Assembly: GCA_051453625.1 (NCBI GenBank)
Contig: JBOZIK010000001.1
Location: forward strand, 263,237,357-263,301,356
DNA length: 64,000 nucleotides
Reading direction: 5' to 3'
Origin: Welwitschia mirabilis
Lineage: Eukaryota > Gnetophyta > Gnetopsida > Welwitschiales
The notes under the pieces are model-generated. The model ran no database searches. It worked only from the letters and a program-made list of their open reading frames with translations, and was not told the DNA's origin. Positions 26,407 through 37,399 of this stretch are shown here, piece after piece. The translations under genes were made by a program, and so were the position numbers. Numbering within the stretch: the stretch's first letter is position 1; the number at the start of each line of letters is the position of its first letter.

Positions 26407-26740
26407 NNNNNNNNNNNNNNNNNNNNNNNNNNNNNNNNNNNNNNNNNNNNNNNNNNNNNNNNNNNNNNNNNNNNNNNNNNNNNNNNNNNNNNNNNNNNNN
26501 NNNNNNNNNNNNNNNNNNNNNNNNNNNNNNNNNNNNNNNNNNNNNNNNNNNNNNNNNNNNNNNNNNNNNNNNNNNNNNNNNNNNNNNNNNNNNNNNNNNN
26601 NNNNNNNNNNNNNNNNNNNNNNNNNNNNNNNNNNNNNNNNNNNNNNNNNNNNNNNNNNNNNNNNNNNNNNNNNNNNNNNNNNNNNNNNNNNNNNNNNNNN
26701 NNNNNNNNNNNNNNNNNNNNNNNNNNNNNNNNNNNNNNNN
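26407..26740. other. Assembly gap in S1
   Basis: 334 undetermined bases bordered on the right by a (TG)n microsatellite at 26,744-26,763. The gap in the G1 3' LTR (39,517-39,848) covers an overlapping part of the same LTR, which suggests a sequence that is difficult to assemble in this family. Confidence 0.95.
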
Positions 26741-26743
26741 ATC

Positions 26744-26763
26744 TGTGTGTGTGTGTGTGTGTG
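26744..26763 (+). repeat. (TG)10 microsatellite
   Basis: An uninterrupted TG run abuts the gap, so its true length is unknown. It belongs to the S1 LTR. Confidence 0.9.
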
Positions 26764-27698
26764 ATGAAACGCACTTATAAGACAGAAAATAGAATTATAT
26801 TTTTTTCTTATAAGATAGAAAAGGATCTCTATATATAGACAAATAACGGCATATAGTTTAAGATCATAAGATTACAGGATTTAGTATTGATAAGTGGGAT
26901 GAGTAATAAGTAACATTGGAATACACAAAGAGGTCATTTTTATGATTCATGCACCTCCCTAGGGTGAGTAATATTCTTTCTTAGATTAGCAAGTTTAATT
27001 ACATGCATCATTTCCTCATGATAGATCTTTTTAATCCTTCATAGATTAATAAGTATGTTTGATTCATCTAAAGACATGCATCAAAAGAATAAATGCACAA
27101 ATTGCAAAATTAGCATGTGGCACAATGAGATAAGCTATTTAATTCCATTGAATAAAGAAATGAGTATGTTATGAACAAAGTGTCCTTACAGATCTCAAGA
27201 ACATAAAAGAAATTATAGATTAAACCTACTCATTTATCATTGTTGGTTCTAGGTAAGAGTGCATGTACTTGTTCAAATGCTCATTTATTTCAAAATACAT
27301 AAAATACATCAATCACATAACATAAGGAAGAAAATATATATTCATAATATAGTAGACATATTACATTTCCAAGAATATAAATGAGTAATTAAGATGTAAA
27401 TTATATTATTATGTTCTCTTAAAACTTTTAATTTATTAGTTTTATCATGTGATTTTAATTTCTCACATAATGGAACTATGTAGTTTTAAATGTTTTAATA
27501 GATCTTCTAATAAAACATTTTAACATAATTTTAATCACTTTCATGGTAAATTATAAAGATTACAAATTAAGGTTAATTTTAAAACTACATTTCATTTGAT
27601 AAAGAACTTGAATAGGGATAATTAATCATTAACTAAAAGCTTAATATACTTAATGTTCAAGTAAATAAGGTTTACAAAATATGGGATATGATACAAAC

Positions 27699-28526
27699 TA
27701 AGTATATCAAGATAATTTACCATAGGAGAAGACATTAAATTAACTATTTTATTATTAAAAACATGTCTTTTATCATTTTTAATATTATTATAAACCTACA
27801 TGTTCCTCATTATGAATTTAAATTTTAAGTTGCATTCTAAAGTACATGCTAAAAAGTTAGAGCATTATAGCTAAAAACATCAATTTCATCATCCAAATCA
27901 CTAGCAAGAACAATCTCTAAGATACTTCATTAATTTTCCATTCTAAATTCATCTTTATAAAGTGATTGAATTTCATTTATGAAGTTATATAGTTATGGAA
28001 TAAAACTTTAGACAAATGTGTGGTTATAAAAGTGTCAAATTCTTAACTGTAGAACCCTAAATGAAAAACCTTAATTAAGAAATCCTAGCCTTATTTTTAC
28101 GAAGTAAAGGGTTAAACCCCTTTAATTATAATAATATTTTAGTGGTAAAAGCATTGTATCCATTAGAGCATCATATTATCACTATGTTCTTTTAAGCTTT
28201 TATTTTGAGAGCATGCTAGCTTTAAGGCTAGTTTCATGATTTTAAAGTAGTTTTAGTTTTATTTCTTTAATGTACTATGATTCTTTATTTTTAATGAAAT
28301 AAAAGTATATCTTCATTCCTAATTTTTGAGTTATAACTAATATTTTACTTTTAATAATTAAATGGAGCTATCTATTTGTCAAGTATCTCCATATTTTTAG
28401 GGAGTTTTTCCCCATTCACATCTTTGTTTATAGTTCCTCTAACTTAATTATCTTTGGGTATCCTTTTTCTAATTTAGTGATTTCATTAGACTATGAGGAA
28501 AAAGCTGACTAACTAATTTACCACTA
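27699..28526 (+). repeat. LTR-C of array T, left part
   Basis: It aligns with LTR-B from its start (AAGTATATCAAG against TGTATATTAGG) through the ACCCTAAATGAAAAACCTTAAT block near 28,052 and the AAATTTACCACTA-like site where S2 enters. The homology stops sharply at CACTA (28,522-28,526) and resumes at 42,279. Confidence 0.75.
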
Positions 28527-29259
28527 TGTCAAAGCCCATCCCTCATAAGGTTTAGTTTTCATCATACATTACAAGGTCAAAGTATCTTATGAAATTTTCA
28601 TAGAAATAATATCATTTCATAAATATTATAGATAGAAAATAAAATTATAACATTACTTATTTATTTTTTAAACATTTCTAAAAATACTTAACTATGAATA
28701 TAGATGATTAAAATATTTCTTACTTTTAAACTATTATTTTCTTGAAACATAAACATTAAATTCTTTTTAAGGGATTAAGTAATAAAACAATCTCTCTTTC
28801 TTAAGGTTTGACTTAAATTTTAAGGTTTTTCACTAGCTCTAGGATTACTTACTATATCTTGATGTATTTAATTAAGGATCTACACTCTAATTATTAAATG
28901 AAGTATTATATCATCTCATACATTAACTAAATTACTAATAACTTGCTAATGTCTAAATGAAACATTCATAGTATTATAACATTTAAATAACTAATATTTA
29001 TCCTTTTGAACTTCATGCGTATAGGTTAGTTATGCATTAAAAAATATAAACATTTAATTAAGAAGTAGGAGAAATTATAAAAAACATGCTATAACCTAAT
29101 ACGTTTTGGACTAACCTTAACTAGGACTTCCTTTCCATTAAACTATTATTAGAGATTTTCTTAGATATGAATTTTGAGCTTTTTAAACTATTAATAACTA
29201 ATTAATATATTATTTTTAAGTCTTATAATATTAAATTTTATTGATAAAATTCACCTCTA

Positions 29260-29760
29260 CAAAATGAACTTTTGCATCTTTTTTTTTAAGCTTTTGTAAG
29301 TTTAGGTACATCTAAAAGAAGCACAAAGGAGCTCATCAATCTTAGCACTTAAAAGAAGCAAACTTTAAAATTTTTTCTATCATTAAAATTTAGAAAAATT
29401 ATAATATTACTTATATGAGTTAATTTATTTTAAGGAATCTCTAACTACTAAACCCATTTTTACATCTTTAATTTAGCTTTTATAAGTTGAGGCATATTTA
29501 AAAGTAGCACAAAAGTCTCACCAGGTTTACCGTTTAAAAGGAGTAAAATTTCCAAATTTTTATGTAATTAAAATTTGAAAAATATTTTAATATCCCTTAT
29601 ATTAGTTATTTATTTTAATAAATTCAACTCTGTTAAGCTTAGTTTTTACATCTTTATTTTAGCCTTTACAAGTTTAGGTACATCCAAAAGCAACATAAAA
29701 GAGTTCACCAGGTTTAGTCCTTAAAAGGAGTAAAATTCTCAAATCTTTATTTTATTATAG
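29260..29760. repeat. Tandem array of about 188-base units in S2
   Basis: ACATCTTTA-TTTAGC-TTTA-AAGTT(T/G)AGG returns near 29,272, 29,460 and 29,649, each followed by AAAAG-AGCACAAA(A/G), CACCAGGTTTA and AAAAGGAGTAAAATT blocks. There are about two and a half to three copies, diverged mainly by transitions. Confidence 0.65.
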
Positions 29761-30047
29761 ATATACATTTTTCCCTTATAGATAGACATAACTTTTAAAA
29801 ATATTTATTATAGACAAAGAAATTTAAAAAACATTTAAACATGCCTAACACAAATCATAAGTTTTATTACTAAAACTCTAAAATTTAGACTTTCACTAAA
29901 GCATCCTTTATTTATAAAGTTAACTAACTTTAAAACTTATATACATAAGATATAAAAATAAGTTCAATATTAGTAGCAATATTTTAACTTCTTTTAAAAT
30001 AATTATAATAAAGAAAAACCGTTTTTAGAAATATAAGCAAATAAATA

Positions 30048-30610
30048 GACTAGAAATACACTAGAAATTGAATTTATTTATAGAATAAAAATTCTAAATG
30101 AACATCCATGGCTAGAAGTCTATAAATAGAACTAAATCTATCATTTTTATATCTTTAACCTCTAAAAAATTTTAAAAAAAGGAAAAAAATTTAGAGAAAC
30201 ATGAAAAAAAATTTTATAGAAATATACTTGAAAAATAAACTGAACATATAGTTGAAAGTCATTATTTTGGCATAAAACTAAATTTACATGATTAGCCAAT
30301 AATGAAAAGTTACAAAAATAGATCTAAATTGACTATTTTTATCATTATAGACTCTACAATAATCAAATAATAAAGAAAAAGATTTATAGAAATATAGAAA
30401 AATATTTTACAGAAATGCACCTAATTAAAAAGACTAAAATGTAGTACAAAATTATTACTTTCACATAGAATTAACCTTAGATGAATACCCAATAATTAAA
30501 GGTGAATAAAATGGATCTAAATCTACCACTTTTATTTCTATAGCCTTTGTAAAAATTTAAATATGAAGAAAAATGTTTTACAAAAATATAAATCCTAACA
30601 TAAAGTAAAA
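30048..30610. repeat. Second tandem array of about 185-192 base units in S2
   Basis: Three units start near 30,048, 30,236 and 30,428. Each contains ATCTAAAT(C/T)(T/G)A(C/T) followed by TTTTTAT-TCTATAG and then TTTACA(A/G)AAATATA. A fourth, more degenerate unit may precede them. The sequence differs from the first array although the period is nearly the same. Confidence 0.5.
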
Positions 30611-31362
30611 CAACTAATGAAAAAAGGAATAATAACAAAAAAGTAAGGGTTTTTAAATTTAAAAATCCATTCTGTCAAAACTATAGATAGGCTTCAAATG
30701 AAAGAATAACTTACAAACCAAAAATAAAACCAACAATAAAATTTTACAAATTTGAAAACCCTAATCCTACAACTTTTTTCTATTTCCATAATACTCTTGT
30801 AATGCATGTTAAATCCCATACCAGTACCTATATTAAAAATTCAATAACATTAATTTCAACACTTTTCTATACCTTTAAAACTTAATTTTAAACATTTATA
30901 CACTTTTAACAGTTTCACATAAATGACTTATGGGGTTAAGAAAGGGTTGAGTGAGACAAAAGAAGAAGAAGAAGAAGAAAAATGGTAGAGAGAAGGGAAT
31001 GAAAGAGGAAGAGTGATTGAGAATAAAAGAGTCAAATAAGAAGGATCAAATAACTTAATGGAGGGAATTGAAAACTTGGTAGTGTTATATCCCATATTTT
31101 ATAAACCTTATTTACTTGAATAATAAGTATACAAAGATTTTAGTCAAATAAATAATTATCCTTATTTAAGTTCCTTATCAAATACGATGTCATTATAAAG
31201 TTGATCTTAGTTTGTAATATTAATAATCCATCATGAAAATGATAAAAATTATGTTAGAATGTTTTATGAGAAAATCTAGCCAAACATTTAAAATTACATA
31301 ATCCCATTATGTGAGGAATTAAAATCACATGATAAAACTAATAAATTAAAAGTTTTAAGAGG

Positions 31363-31462
31363 NNNNNNNNNNNNNNNNNNNNNNNNNNNNNNNNNNNNNN
31401 NNNNNNNNNNNNNNNNNNNNNNNNNNNNNNNNNNNNNNNNNNNNNNNNNNNNNNNNNNNNNN
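31363..31462. other. Assembly gap of exactly 100 N
   Basis: A round 100 usually marks a gap of unknown size. The left side is G1 LTR and the right side is copia gag, so the missing copia pol, its second LTR and the missing G1 LTR middle may all be hidden here. Confidence 0.9.
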
Positions 31463-32330
31463 CCACTGTGTATTTGAAGCCCTTGCACTCAAAGAATTAT
31501 AAAGGTTTCTTATTTCTACTAAAGTTCTTGAAAGAATCTTTCTTCTAAATTTGATTTTCATTAGTATTAAATATTATTCTATCAAAGTCTTTTTGTTTTC
31601 GTAGAAATATTCTAAAAGTTCTGGCCAAAAGAAGTAAATCCTCATCATCTTCTTCATTTATGGAACATTCTTTGCATTAACTTAAACATTCCAAGGTAAT
31701 ATTCTTTATCTTAAATTCCTCATCATTCATAATGATATCTTCATATGTAATTAATGATCCCTTAAGCTTTTCTAGACTCGTGGTATCTAGATTTTTTCTC
31801 TCTTTAATTGCAATAATTTTAGATCTAAAACACTTGGGCAAGATCCTCAAAAACTTTTTCATAACTCTTTATTCTCGAATATCTTCTCTAAGACCCAATA
31901 TTATCTTCATAATGTCCATGACCTTGGTTGTATATTCAGTGATAGATTCTTATTCTTCCATTCTAATGTTTTTGAGTTAAGTTATTAAGAATTGTAACTT
32001 GGAATTTTTCATAATACTCATACCTTCATGAGTAATCTCAAGGGTATTCTAGATTTTCTTTATAAAGGAATGCTAAACTACTCACCTATAATCCTTTGGA
32101 CTAGGGGAACAAATGCATGCATTTAATGCTTTTATGTTGAGCCTTACTTCCTCCTTCTGTTCATTAGACCAACCTTCCAATGGAATAGTGGGTTTAAAGT
32201 AACCACACATAGTACTTTCCCAGATATTTAAATCAATATATTTTAGAAATATTATCATTTTAGTTTTTCAAAAAGAATAGTTTAACCCATTAAAATAAGA
32301 TGGCCTTGAAATTTAGTGGCCTTCATCAGT
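31463..32330 (-). pseudogene. gag: C1, decayed copia gag
   Basis: Read on the minus strand this is the gag region of a Ty1/copia element. The best-preserved part, 31,677-31,862, gives 61 residues without a stop: MKKFLRILPKCFRSKIIAIK, then KNLDTTSLEKLKGSLITYED, the pattern of the plant copia gag (UBN2-type) domain (V-KILRSLP--F---V-AIE--KDL---TL-EL-GSL-A-E). Upstream (31,870-32,010) is the matching ITEYTTKVMDIMKIILGLRE block. The downstream acidic stretch EEDDEDLLLL and FRIFLRK is where the zinc knuckle would follow, but the gap begins. Stops interrupt the rest. It acts as a gag remnant only. Confidence 0.75.
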
Positions 32331-32383
32331 GATAGGTACTATTTAATCACTCAGAGTAATGAAGCTTTATCAAGAGTGACTAG

Positions 32384-32395
32384 GATCTGATACTA
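32384..32395 (-). other. C1 primer binding site, tRNA initiator-Met type
   Basis: The plus strand reads GATCTGATACTA, so the minus strand is TAGTATCAGATC, a decayed TGGTATCAGAGC. Next to it is CCTAGAGGGGGTGAATAGG, the complement of the ATTCACCCCC...AGG ending that many plant copia LTRs carry. Confidence 0.65.
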
Positions 32396-32397
32396 CT

Positions 32398-33505
32398 TAA
32401 AATTCCTAGAGGGGGTGAATAGGAATAATGATAAATTTCAAGTTCAAAAAACTATTTCTAAATGAAATTAATCAGCTTTGCAAATGAAAAACTGTATTTG
32501 AGAAAAATAGCAAAATAGAAAAAATAATCAACCCATAAGGTTCATAGTGGTTTGGAAACATGCTTACTTCACTCTTCAAGGAGGGATAAGATGTCATCTT
32601 TCTTGGTTTCCTTATAACTATTAAATTGATGATTTTTTGGTTGATCATCGATCCCTTGTACAATAATAGCTTATCATCAATCTTTCACCCTTAAAGTCTT
32701 TCAACCTCAAGAAAAATAGAAGAAATCAAGTTATACCTCAAGCTCAGATGTAACATTGTAGAATCTGATCCAAATGATTACACATGATAGGATCACCAAG
32801 TACATACAAATCACCAAAAATTGGTTTTAGTTCACTTCACAAAATCGCATATGAGTGTGTATATCTGTAATCCTAATAAAGCAGTTTTACCCTTTTTAAA
32901 GAGAAGGGGGAAATAGTTGTTGAAGGAAAACTTTAAATGATGAATCCAAGACATGATAGTCTAATATTCCAATCAAATTCAAGTTTTCAATGTGATTTAA
33001 TGGCACACCAGAAAAGAATATCCATTGAAAACTATCACACGATTGCCTAAAGAAGATCATTTTTCTAATAGTTCAAAGAAAGACATCTATCTTTAAAACT
33101 AGGGATATCCTTACTTTTAGTATGGACACCTTCCTTTAAAGTAGTGTAGATGTACACAATACTGGGAGTGTGGGAACATCCATCTTAGAAAGGAGTGGAT
33201 GTCCACACCTGCTACAACTATAAACTAAGAACATGCTGAATGAAGGGAGGACATCTAGCTTGTTTAGAGTAGGGATGTCCACACCTAAGAACTATCAGTG
33301 ATGTTTCCTATAAGAAGAGGAAATGTCTATCCTATTTGAGTGGGGACATCTAAGTCTAAGACCTATCACAGATACATTTTTCCTGTGACTAGAGGGGATT
33401 TCCACCCTGTTTTGAATGGGGACATTTGCATGTAGAGGTTAGCTTCTGAACATAACTGTGAAGAATGATTACCATCTTATCGCTTCATTATTATAATTGT
33501 TAGCA
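32398..33505 (-). repeat. C1 copia 5' LTR with internal minisatellite
   Basis: About 1.1 kb between the primer site and the point where G1 LTR sequence resumes. The right boundary is uncertain within about 15 bases (33,500-33,515). It is less A+T-rich than its surroundings. Positions 33,098-33,440 hold about five imperfect units of 68-78 bases alternating GGGACATC and GATGTCCACACCT words. Confidence 0.6.
33098..33440. repeat. Minisatellite in C1 LTR
   Basis: Units begin near 33,098, 33,168, 33,247, 33,316 and 33,391. Each has an AGNGGGGACATCTA-like word, a T-rich centre, a GTGGGGACATC or GATGTCCACACC word, and a CTA--ACTATCA block. Confidence 0.6.
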
Positions 33506-34906
33506 TCATTAAAACCTTATACTTATATGATATTTGTTTGTACAAATTCACTTTTACCCCTTTTTATTTATCTTACTTTGAATGTATACGCTTGTAAGAG
33601 TTTTTTACCTTAGTAGTTTAAGTAAGATAAATAGTCTCTAGCTTATCATTTTTTTAATTAACTTACAATGGATCCATATGAATCTTAGACAAATATTGAT
33701 ATCTTAATAATTATTTTTGAGCTATACTTCCTTTGTTTACCTTCTTTTCACTAATCCACGGAGATTGTCATATAAGCATGAAATAAGATTTATAAGAGTG
33801 GCATAGCTCTATGTATGTTTTAGTTCTTTATAAGTACATTATTAAGATGTTATTTAATACATTTTAGATATTTTTATTATTATTAAAAGAAAAATAAAAT
33901 AATATTTCCTTTATTTAGATAAAAAGTACTATTTCCTTTATTTATGTTTTATTATTATAACCTTGAAAATAGAAATGTTCTTGTGTATGCTTACTTTTTT
34001 TTAATGACTGTTTCTGTATAATAAACCAAATAATTATTGTATTTATTATAAATAGGTAAATAATTCATCAAATATCCACATTAGTTTTAATTTTTTGCAT
34101 GCATTTGTATGGTGTGCTCATCAAAAGAGACTAAATTAACATAATTGTAATAATATTCATTCCCACACTTGGACTTCATCATCAAGGTAGGTTACATTGC
34201 ATTTTTTTTAATATAATACCATTATGGAAGTGGATTTAATTGTTACTCTCTTATCTTACCTATGTATGAACTTACTCCAACTTAATATCATGAGCCCTTG
34301 GCATAGATGGATTATATTGCACCATCTAGAAATGCTTCAAGGAAGCATGAATCATTTGTAAGCATGCATCCATCTTGAATACCACCTATCACCTGTATTG
34401 GGAGTATGTCAAGATTAATTGAAATACTATAGAGATAAGCCCATCTATATGTATATAGTTTAGAATTTAACATAAAACCAACTCACATTTGGAGGGCGGC
34501 CAGATATTTAGTTGGAATACCCTTAATTGGAGTTGAAACCTTCTATTATATTGACTAGGTATTATTCTTAAATTTTATTCATGTATATTGATAATAAGTT
34601 TATATCTTTTTAACTATACCTAAGATATCTTTTATATGATGAAAAACTAGAATGAAATGAAGGACACAAGCTTATAATATCACTATTGTTTATAAATCAA
34701 AATAACTTAGAAGTTAATTATAGGTAAATATATAATATTAATATGATTTGTCTTTCTTAGAATATAGAAATTCTAATAAAAAAGTAATCAGAATTTGGTC
34801 TTAGGTTCCATTATATCTATTAGGTAATAAATATTAAAGAAAAAAGGAAGAGAAAGAAAAAAAAATAGTGCTTAATTAGGGTAAGAGTAAAGAGGGTATT
34901 ACAAGT

Positions 34907-34918
34907 TGGTATTAGAGC
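34907..34918 (+). other. G1 primer binding site, tRNA initiator-Met type
   Basis: TGGTATTAGAGC differs by one C-to-T change from TGGTATCAGAGC. It follows the LTR end (TTACA at 34,903) after three bases. Confidence 0.85.
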
Positions 34919-35540
34919 TCTAGGTTAAATAATACTTATGTTAAGTACTTATAATTTATAAGAATATAAATCTAATTATATTTTTAACAATCCTTCTTCT
35001 TAATAATTATAAATTTAGTGATAACCATAATTACCTCAAAGTCTAGCAGAGGCTATAGAAAAAGTAAAGATATCAAAATAAACTTGATAGAGAAAACAAA
35101 AAATTAAGAAAATAATTCCTCCATGAGGGCATATTCTTAAGAGAAATTGATGACAAATGTATTGTCCAAATAAGAATTGGTACTTTAACAAAAATAATGT
35201 TAGTAACACTAATAGCAGAAATAGGAATTTTAGTTAACTAAAGTAGACTCTATTCAAAAGAAACTAGAATGTTTCTAGTTAAAACTATATAAGTAATCAA
35301 CTTCAGAGATAAATTTCTAACAAAATCCTAGTTAGTATCAGTATTAGAACAATTATAATGATATCACTACTACTATTGTGAGGGAAATCATAATAAAATA
35401 GAATATTCATTATCTTACAAAATCTTTCTAGATAACAAATAGAAAAGCCTCAATGATCAAAAAGTATTCCTCAAATAATAGGATGACTTCAAGAGGCAGT
35501 AGATAATTAAGATTTGTAATTTCAAAGCTCTGTCATAGAT
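34919..35540 (+). pseudogene. gag: G1 leader and heavily decayed gag region
   Basis: Only about 0.6 kb lies between primer site and protease, shorter than the 1 kb or more of a chromovirus gag, so part of gag is probably deleted. At about 35,361-35,405 a Tyr/Cys/His-rich run (YHYYYCEGNHNK) could be a zinc knuckle whose first cysteines have become tyrosine, but this is weak. Stops occur in all frames. Confidence 0.35.
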
Positions 35541-35900
35541 ATAATAAAGAAATAATTAATTTATTTGGTTATGAAGTAACACATTACTTTATATCTCTTA
35601 GAATTTTTATAAGAGAAAAATTATATTATGCTCCAATTGAAGGATACATAGAGTTAACAAATGGATCTATATCCAAAGTTAACTAGTAAGTCCAAAACTA
35701 TGCTTTATTCATAAGTGGAGGAGATTTTTAGATACAACCAATTGGTATTAACTTAGAAAAATATAACATTGTTTTGGTATGAATTAGTTAATGTAGAATA
35801 GAGTAGTTATAAATTGTGAAAAGGATCAAGTAGAAATGATAATTCATGATCAAAAACTAATCTTTCAAGGTTATAACAAATTAGCAGTCTAAAATTTAAT
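35541..35900 (+). pseudogene. pro: G1 decayed aspartic protease
   Basis: HYFIS at 35,582 stands where chromovirus proteases have THSFIS after the catalytic DSGA, which is not readable any more. At 35,776-35,790 GMN, a stop and L occupy the conserved GMDWL: Asp to Asn and Trp to stop, both G-to-A changes. VVINCEK follows in place of the family's ID-CxxK. Protease would have processed the gag-pol polyprotein. Confidence 0.6.
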
Positions 35901-35999
35901 TAATGAAAAGCATATAAAAAAAGAAATTAAGAGGGAATCACCAGTTTATATGCTATACCTAAAATCAAGTATCTTAAAGGAAGGAAAAATCTTAAATAA

Positions 36000-36720
36000 T
36001 ATACTAATAATCCAAGAATATCTTGATGTATTTACAACAGAATTCCTAAGAATGCCACAACTTTGGAGAGTTGGTTTTTCCATTGAATTGATCTTAGGAA
36101 TCCAAATAATTTCTATGACATCATATATAATGCCTCTTATAGAAATGAAAGAATTAAACACTTAGTTTAAATAACTCTTACAAAAAGGCTTTATTCATCC
36201 TAGTGTATCATCATGAGAAGTACTTGTATTATTTGTCAATAAGAAGGATGGAACACTAAGATTATGAATTAATTATAAACAACTAAATAAGATTACTATC
36301 AAGAACAAGTATTCACTATCAAGAATAGATGACATTTTTGACCAAATCAAGGAATATAAGGTATTTTTAAGATTCATCTAAAATTTGAATATCATTATAT
36401 TTTAATTAAGAAAGAAGATATTCATAAAACAACATTTAGAAGCCACTATGGACATTATGAATTCACTATTATGCCTTTTAAATTAACTAATGTCATTGAT
36501 GTATTTATGCGTTTTATTAATTACATCTTAATTTATTTCTAAGAGTATTTATTAATAACATTTTCATTTATTCCAAGACTTATAAAGAGCATGAACAACA
36601 CTTGAGAATAGTATTACAAACTTTATAGAATTACCAATTATATGAAAACATTGAAAAATGCTCTTTTTGGAAGGAATCAATTAATTTATAAGTCATATGA
36701 TATCTGAAGAAGGTATATTA
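36000..36720 (+). pseudogene. pol-RT: G1 decayed reverse transcriptase
   Basis: The entry block is at 36,020-36,165 (YLDVFTTEFLRMPQLWRVGF) in an open stretch. Then come LFVNKKDGTLRL, a stop, and [20 protein letters not shown], the fingers and palm motifs of gypsy reverse transcriptases. TTFRSHYGHYEFTIMPFKLT follows, with Lys in place of the Gly of MPFGLTN. The catalytic FIDD is FINN at 36,548-36,559: both Asp codons have become Asn codons by G to A. IFIYSKTYKEHEQHLRIVL follows intact. The enzyme would copy element RNA into DNA; this copy lacks the metal-binding pair. Confidence 0.85.
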
Positions 36721-36879
36721 GCAGATCAAAATAAAGTTTAAAAAATAATGAAATGGCTAATACCTATAAATATTACTAAGGTTAAACACTTTCTTGATCT
36801 TACTAGGTACTATTGTCAATTCATATTTGACTTTTAAGATAGCTTCTTCATTAACAAACCTTTTAAAGTAAAATAAAGA

Positions 36880-37397
36880 CTTACAATGGATAGAACAATT
36901 TAGGAATTATTTGATTATCTTAAGAAATACTTAACTAGTATTTCAGTTCTAGCAATACTAAAACATTTAAAGAACTTTTTAATTTATATTGATGCATCTA
37001 GAGAAGTTCTTGAAGAAATGCTTGAACAAGATAAAAAATTAATAGCTTATGAATCAAGACAACTTCAAACTCATGAGAGAAATTATTCAATTCATGATCT
37101 TGAATTAGCTATAGTAATGTTTGCTTTAAAATTATTAAACATTGTCTTTATGATATCAAGTTTTAAGTTTGAACAGATCATATGAGTTTGGCATTCATTT
37201 CTACCCAATCAAACTTAAACCTTAGGCAAAGAAGATGGATGAAATTTTTATGTGATTTTCATCTAGAAATTTTATACCATAAACGTAAAGAAAGTAAAAT
37301 TACAAATGATCTTAGCAGACAATATTATATTACATTAATCATGAAAATGCAAAGCCAAATTCCTATCACTATATTAGAGGGAGTAAGAAAAGGATGA
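36880..37397 (+). pseudogene. pol-RH: G1 decayed RNase H and linker
   Basis: LIYIDASREVLEEMLEQDKK starts near 36,979 (canonical VYTDAS--GLG-VL-Q), followed by IAYESRQLQTHERNYSIHDL and ELAIVMFALK. After a frameshift near 37,170 the linker to integrase is in an open stretch at 37,182-37,397: NLNLRQRRWMKFLCDFHLEI then LYHKRKESKITNDLSRQ, the standard DALSR-type end. RNase H would remove the RNA strand during replication. Confidence 0.8.
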
Positions 37398-37399
37398 GA

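Larger units (their letters stand above)
23932..27693 (-). mobile_element. S1, solo LTR of the G1 chromovirus family
   Basis: The 3.76-kb segment (334 of it gap) is an LTR without an interior. On the minus strand it starts TATCATATCCCATATTTTGT, matching the G1 LTR starts at 31,083 (TGTTATATCCC) and 38,833 (TGTTACATCCC) by transitions. It ends AGAGGGTGTCACA, matching the G1 LTR ends. It is flanked by a perfect 5-base duplication, CAAAC at 23,927-23,931 and 27,694-27,698. The undisrupted paralogous site with a single CAAAC is at 16,250-16,254. It is the most complete copy of this long LTR in the window: the G1 5' LTR is broken by a copia insertion and a gap, and the 3' LTR has lost about 1.7 kb. 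Confidence 0.85.
28527..31082 (-). mobile_element. S2, solo LTR of a third family, left part
   Basis: S2 is the block from 28,527 to 42,278 once G1 is removed, about 4.2 kb. Its plus-strand ends are TGTCAAAGCCC and GTATGGATGTGACA, flanked by perfect CACTA copies at 28,522-28,526 and 42,279-42,283. On the minus strand it would start TGTCACATCCATACTTATAA and end GGGATGGGCTTTGACA, which looks like a chromovirus LTR. It contains no coding motif. It carries two tandem arrays of about 188-base units (29,260-29,760 and 30,048-30,610) and an AGA microsatellite at 30,960-30,980. Orientation is inferred from the end sequences only. Confidence 0.75.
31083..34903 (+). repeat. G1 5' LTR, interrupted by copia fragment C1
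   Basis: It starts TGTTATATCCC and ends GAGGGTATTACA. Positions 31,083-31,362 match the first 280 bases of the 3' LTR (38,833-39,112), both up to AAGTTTTAAGAGG. LTR sequence resumes near 33,515 and matches S1 in reverse (about 25,240 downward). The 2.2 kb of LTR between these points must lie in the 100-N gap or be deleted. Confidence 0.8.

Noticed and set aside
29260-30610. About 188-base repeats considered as centromeric satellite
   Set aside because: Only about three units of each exist and they lie inside one LTR. No long array is present.
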